Assembly: GCF_026914185.1 (NCBI RefSeq)
Contig: NC_070561.1
Span: 2,418,001-2,482,000, forward strand
Length of the DNA stretch: 64,000 nucleotides
Direction: 5' to 3'
DNA from: Puccinia triticina
Lineage: Eukaryota > Basidiomycota > Pucciniomycetes > Pucciniales > Pucciniaceae
In this document: positions 63,107 to 64,000 of the stretch, one piece after another
Position numbering within the stretch: the first letter of the stretch is position 1
Layout of the letters: every line of letters starts with the position of its first letter
Notes under the pieces: generated by a model
Told to the model about the DNA's origin: nothing
Seen by the model: only the letters and a program-made list of their open reading frames with translations
The model's database searches: none
Program-made: the position numbers and the translations under genes

Positions 63107-64000
63107 AACTCTTCTGAGACAGGCTAGGATTTTCCTGAAAGAAAAGAAATTGGGCGGGAGGTTCCAAGTTATGGCTAACTTGAAGTCAAGTGGAAGGCCG
63201 AAAGCCTTAGAGCCGACCACGACTAACGATGCTACCCCAAAGGCCGAGTGAGGGGGGACGAACATGAAGCATGTATGTACATGAAAGGAGAGCTGATTGA
63301 TTGAAGTTACTCACACGCTTGCAAAAGTGAAACACGGTTCGGTCGGTAACTATAGAATTAGAATAGCAATGCGTTGGGCGAGTCTCCAACAACCAGACCC
63401 GTCCCCTTTTGTAATTTTGTCTAAACATGTGCTGCTAAAGCGGCTGGTAGAAAACACTCTGCCTGATGATTCATTTCAAGGATAGATTGCAAATTTCAGC
63501 CACGCAGCTCCGTGGATGGCAGAACTGGATAGAAAAAATGAAAGCAAAATGAAAGCTGATGAACTCGAGCTTAAGCCAAACCCTCTTCTTCTCTCAGCAA
63601 GCGAAAATAGCCGAATAAATTACCCCAGAGGTCTCTCAAAAGGAGTGTTGTGCAACGTGAGTCTATCGTAACTCTTTCTATTTACCACAAATAACTCTTG
63701 GCAAATTCAACATACACGGCGAAAATCCCTTCTTCACTTCCAGACGTGAAGTGAAGTCAGACCCTGTCAAACCATACATCGGTTTTCCTCAAGCCAGATC
63801 ATGTTTTTCCTCAAGCCACGCTGTGCAGTCAAACCGGTGAACCCGCCATTTGAAACTGTTGAGTCATTGGGGATCTAGTGCTCGGCTCACAGAAAAGGAT
63901 AGACGACAGCTGCTTGCGTCTCGAAGCAACTGAGCCTGCAGCCACGCTGCTTTGCCCAATATGCGCTTGGCGATGACTTGCTCTTACAGGGCGAGGGATT
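63107..64000. other. Right end of window, nothing recognised
   Basis: Short frames only. A gene running past the window edge cannot be excluded. Confidence 0.35.

Overview
The window looks like a rust-type basidiomycete (Pucciniomycotina, most likely Pucciniales). Coding genes are split by many 50-110 bp introns, the telomere-type repeat is TTAGGG, one small gene encodes a fungal-type CYSTM protein, one is a fungal TOK-type potassium channel, and more than half the sequence is nested transposons. Species is not determinable from sequence alone. All exon models below were built by hand from splice signals and reading phase; each multi-exon model listed closes to a whole number of codons.

Host genes, left to right: a 91-aa CYSTM protein (minus, 1457-2112); a 497-aa Mep/Amt ammonium transporter in nine exons (minus, 3990-6205); a small unrecognised gene with a TATA box (plus, 21732-22318); DPH3/KTI11 (minus, 26367-26923) divergently paired, 264 bp apart, with mitochondrial elongation factor G (plus, 27188-29770); a 781-aa two-pore outward-rectifier K+ channel in twelve exons (plus, 31848-35103); an MTG1-type circularly permuted mitochondrial GTPase (plus, 52729-54465); and a SAM-dependent O-methyltransferase (minus, 60116-61723).

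Mobile DNA: a decayed Ty3-type LTR retrotransposon (9074-18985, plus) with broken gag, pro and pol. Its 3' region also carries an antisense two-exon gene encoding a perfect Zn(II)2Cys6-type cysteine cluster. A second, young and apparently intact Ty3-type element (39977-48621, minus) has gag, pro and pol in three successive -1 frames, a U-UUU-UUA slippery site plus stem at the pro stop codon, a 50-nt tRNA-Tyr-like sequence at its primer site, and four related intron-like cassettes at its ORF junctions. It is the innermost layer of a nest at about 37.5-51.3 kb that also contains a MULE-like element with a 9-bp target duplication, an older solo LTR of a related family, two unrelated solo LTRs with clean 5-bp duplications, and an inverted-arm repeat. 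Non-autonomous elements elsewhere include two hAT-type copies, a CACTA-type MITE, a long-hairpin MITE and a long-TIR element near the right end.

A recurring theme is a 44-48 bp tandem repeat in which each unit holds two palindromes. Four sequence variants of this architecture occur at several loci (8.4, 19.1, 38.0, 39.9/48.6, 49.7/50.8, 55.1 and 57.1 kb), usually beside GGTACC-rich flanks or a conserved module, and several LTR-element ends lie inside or beside these arrays.
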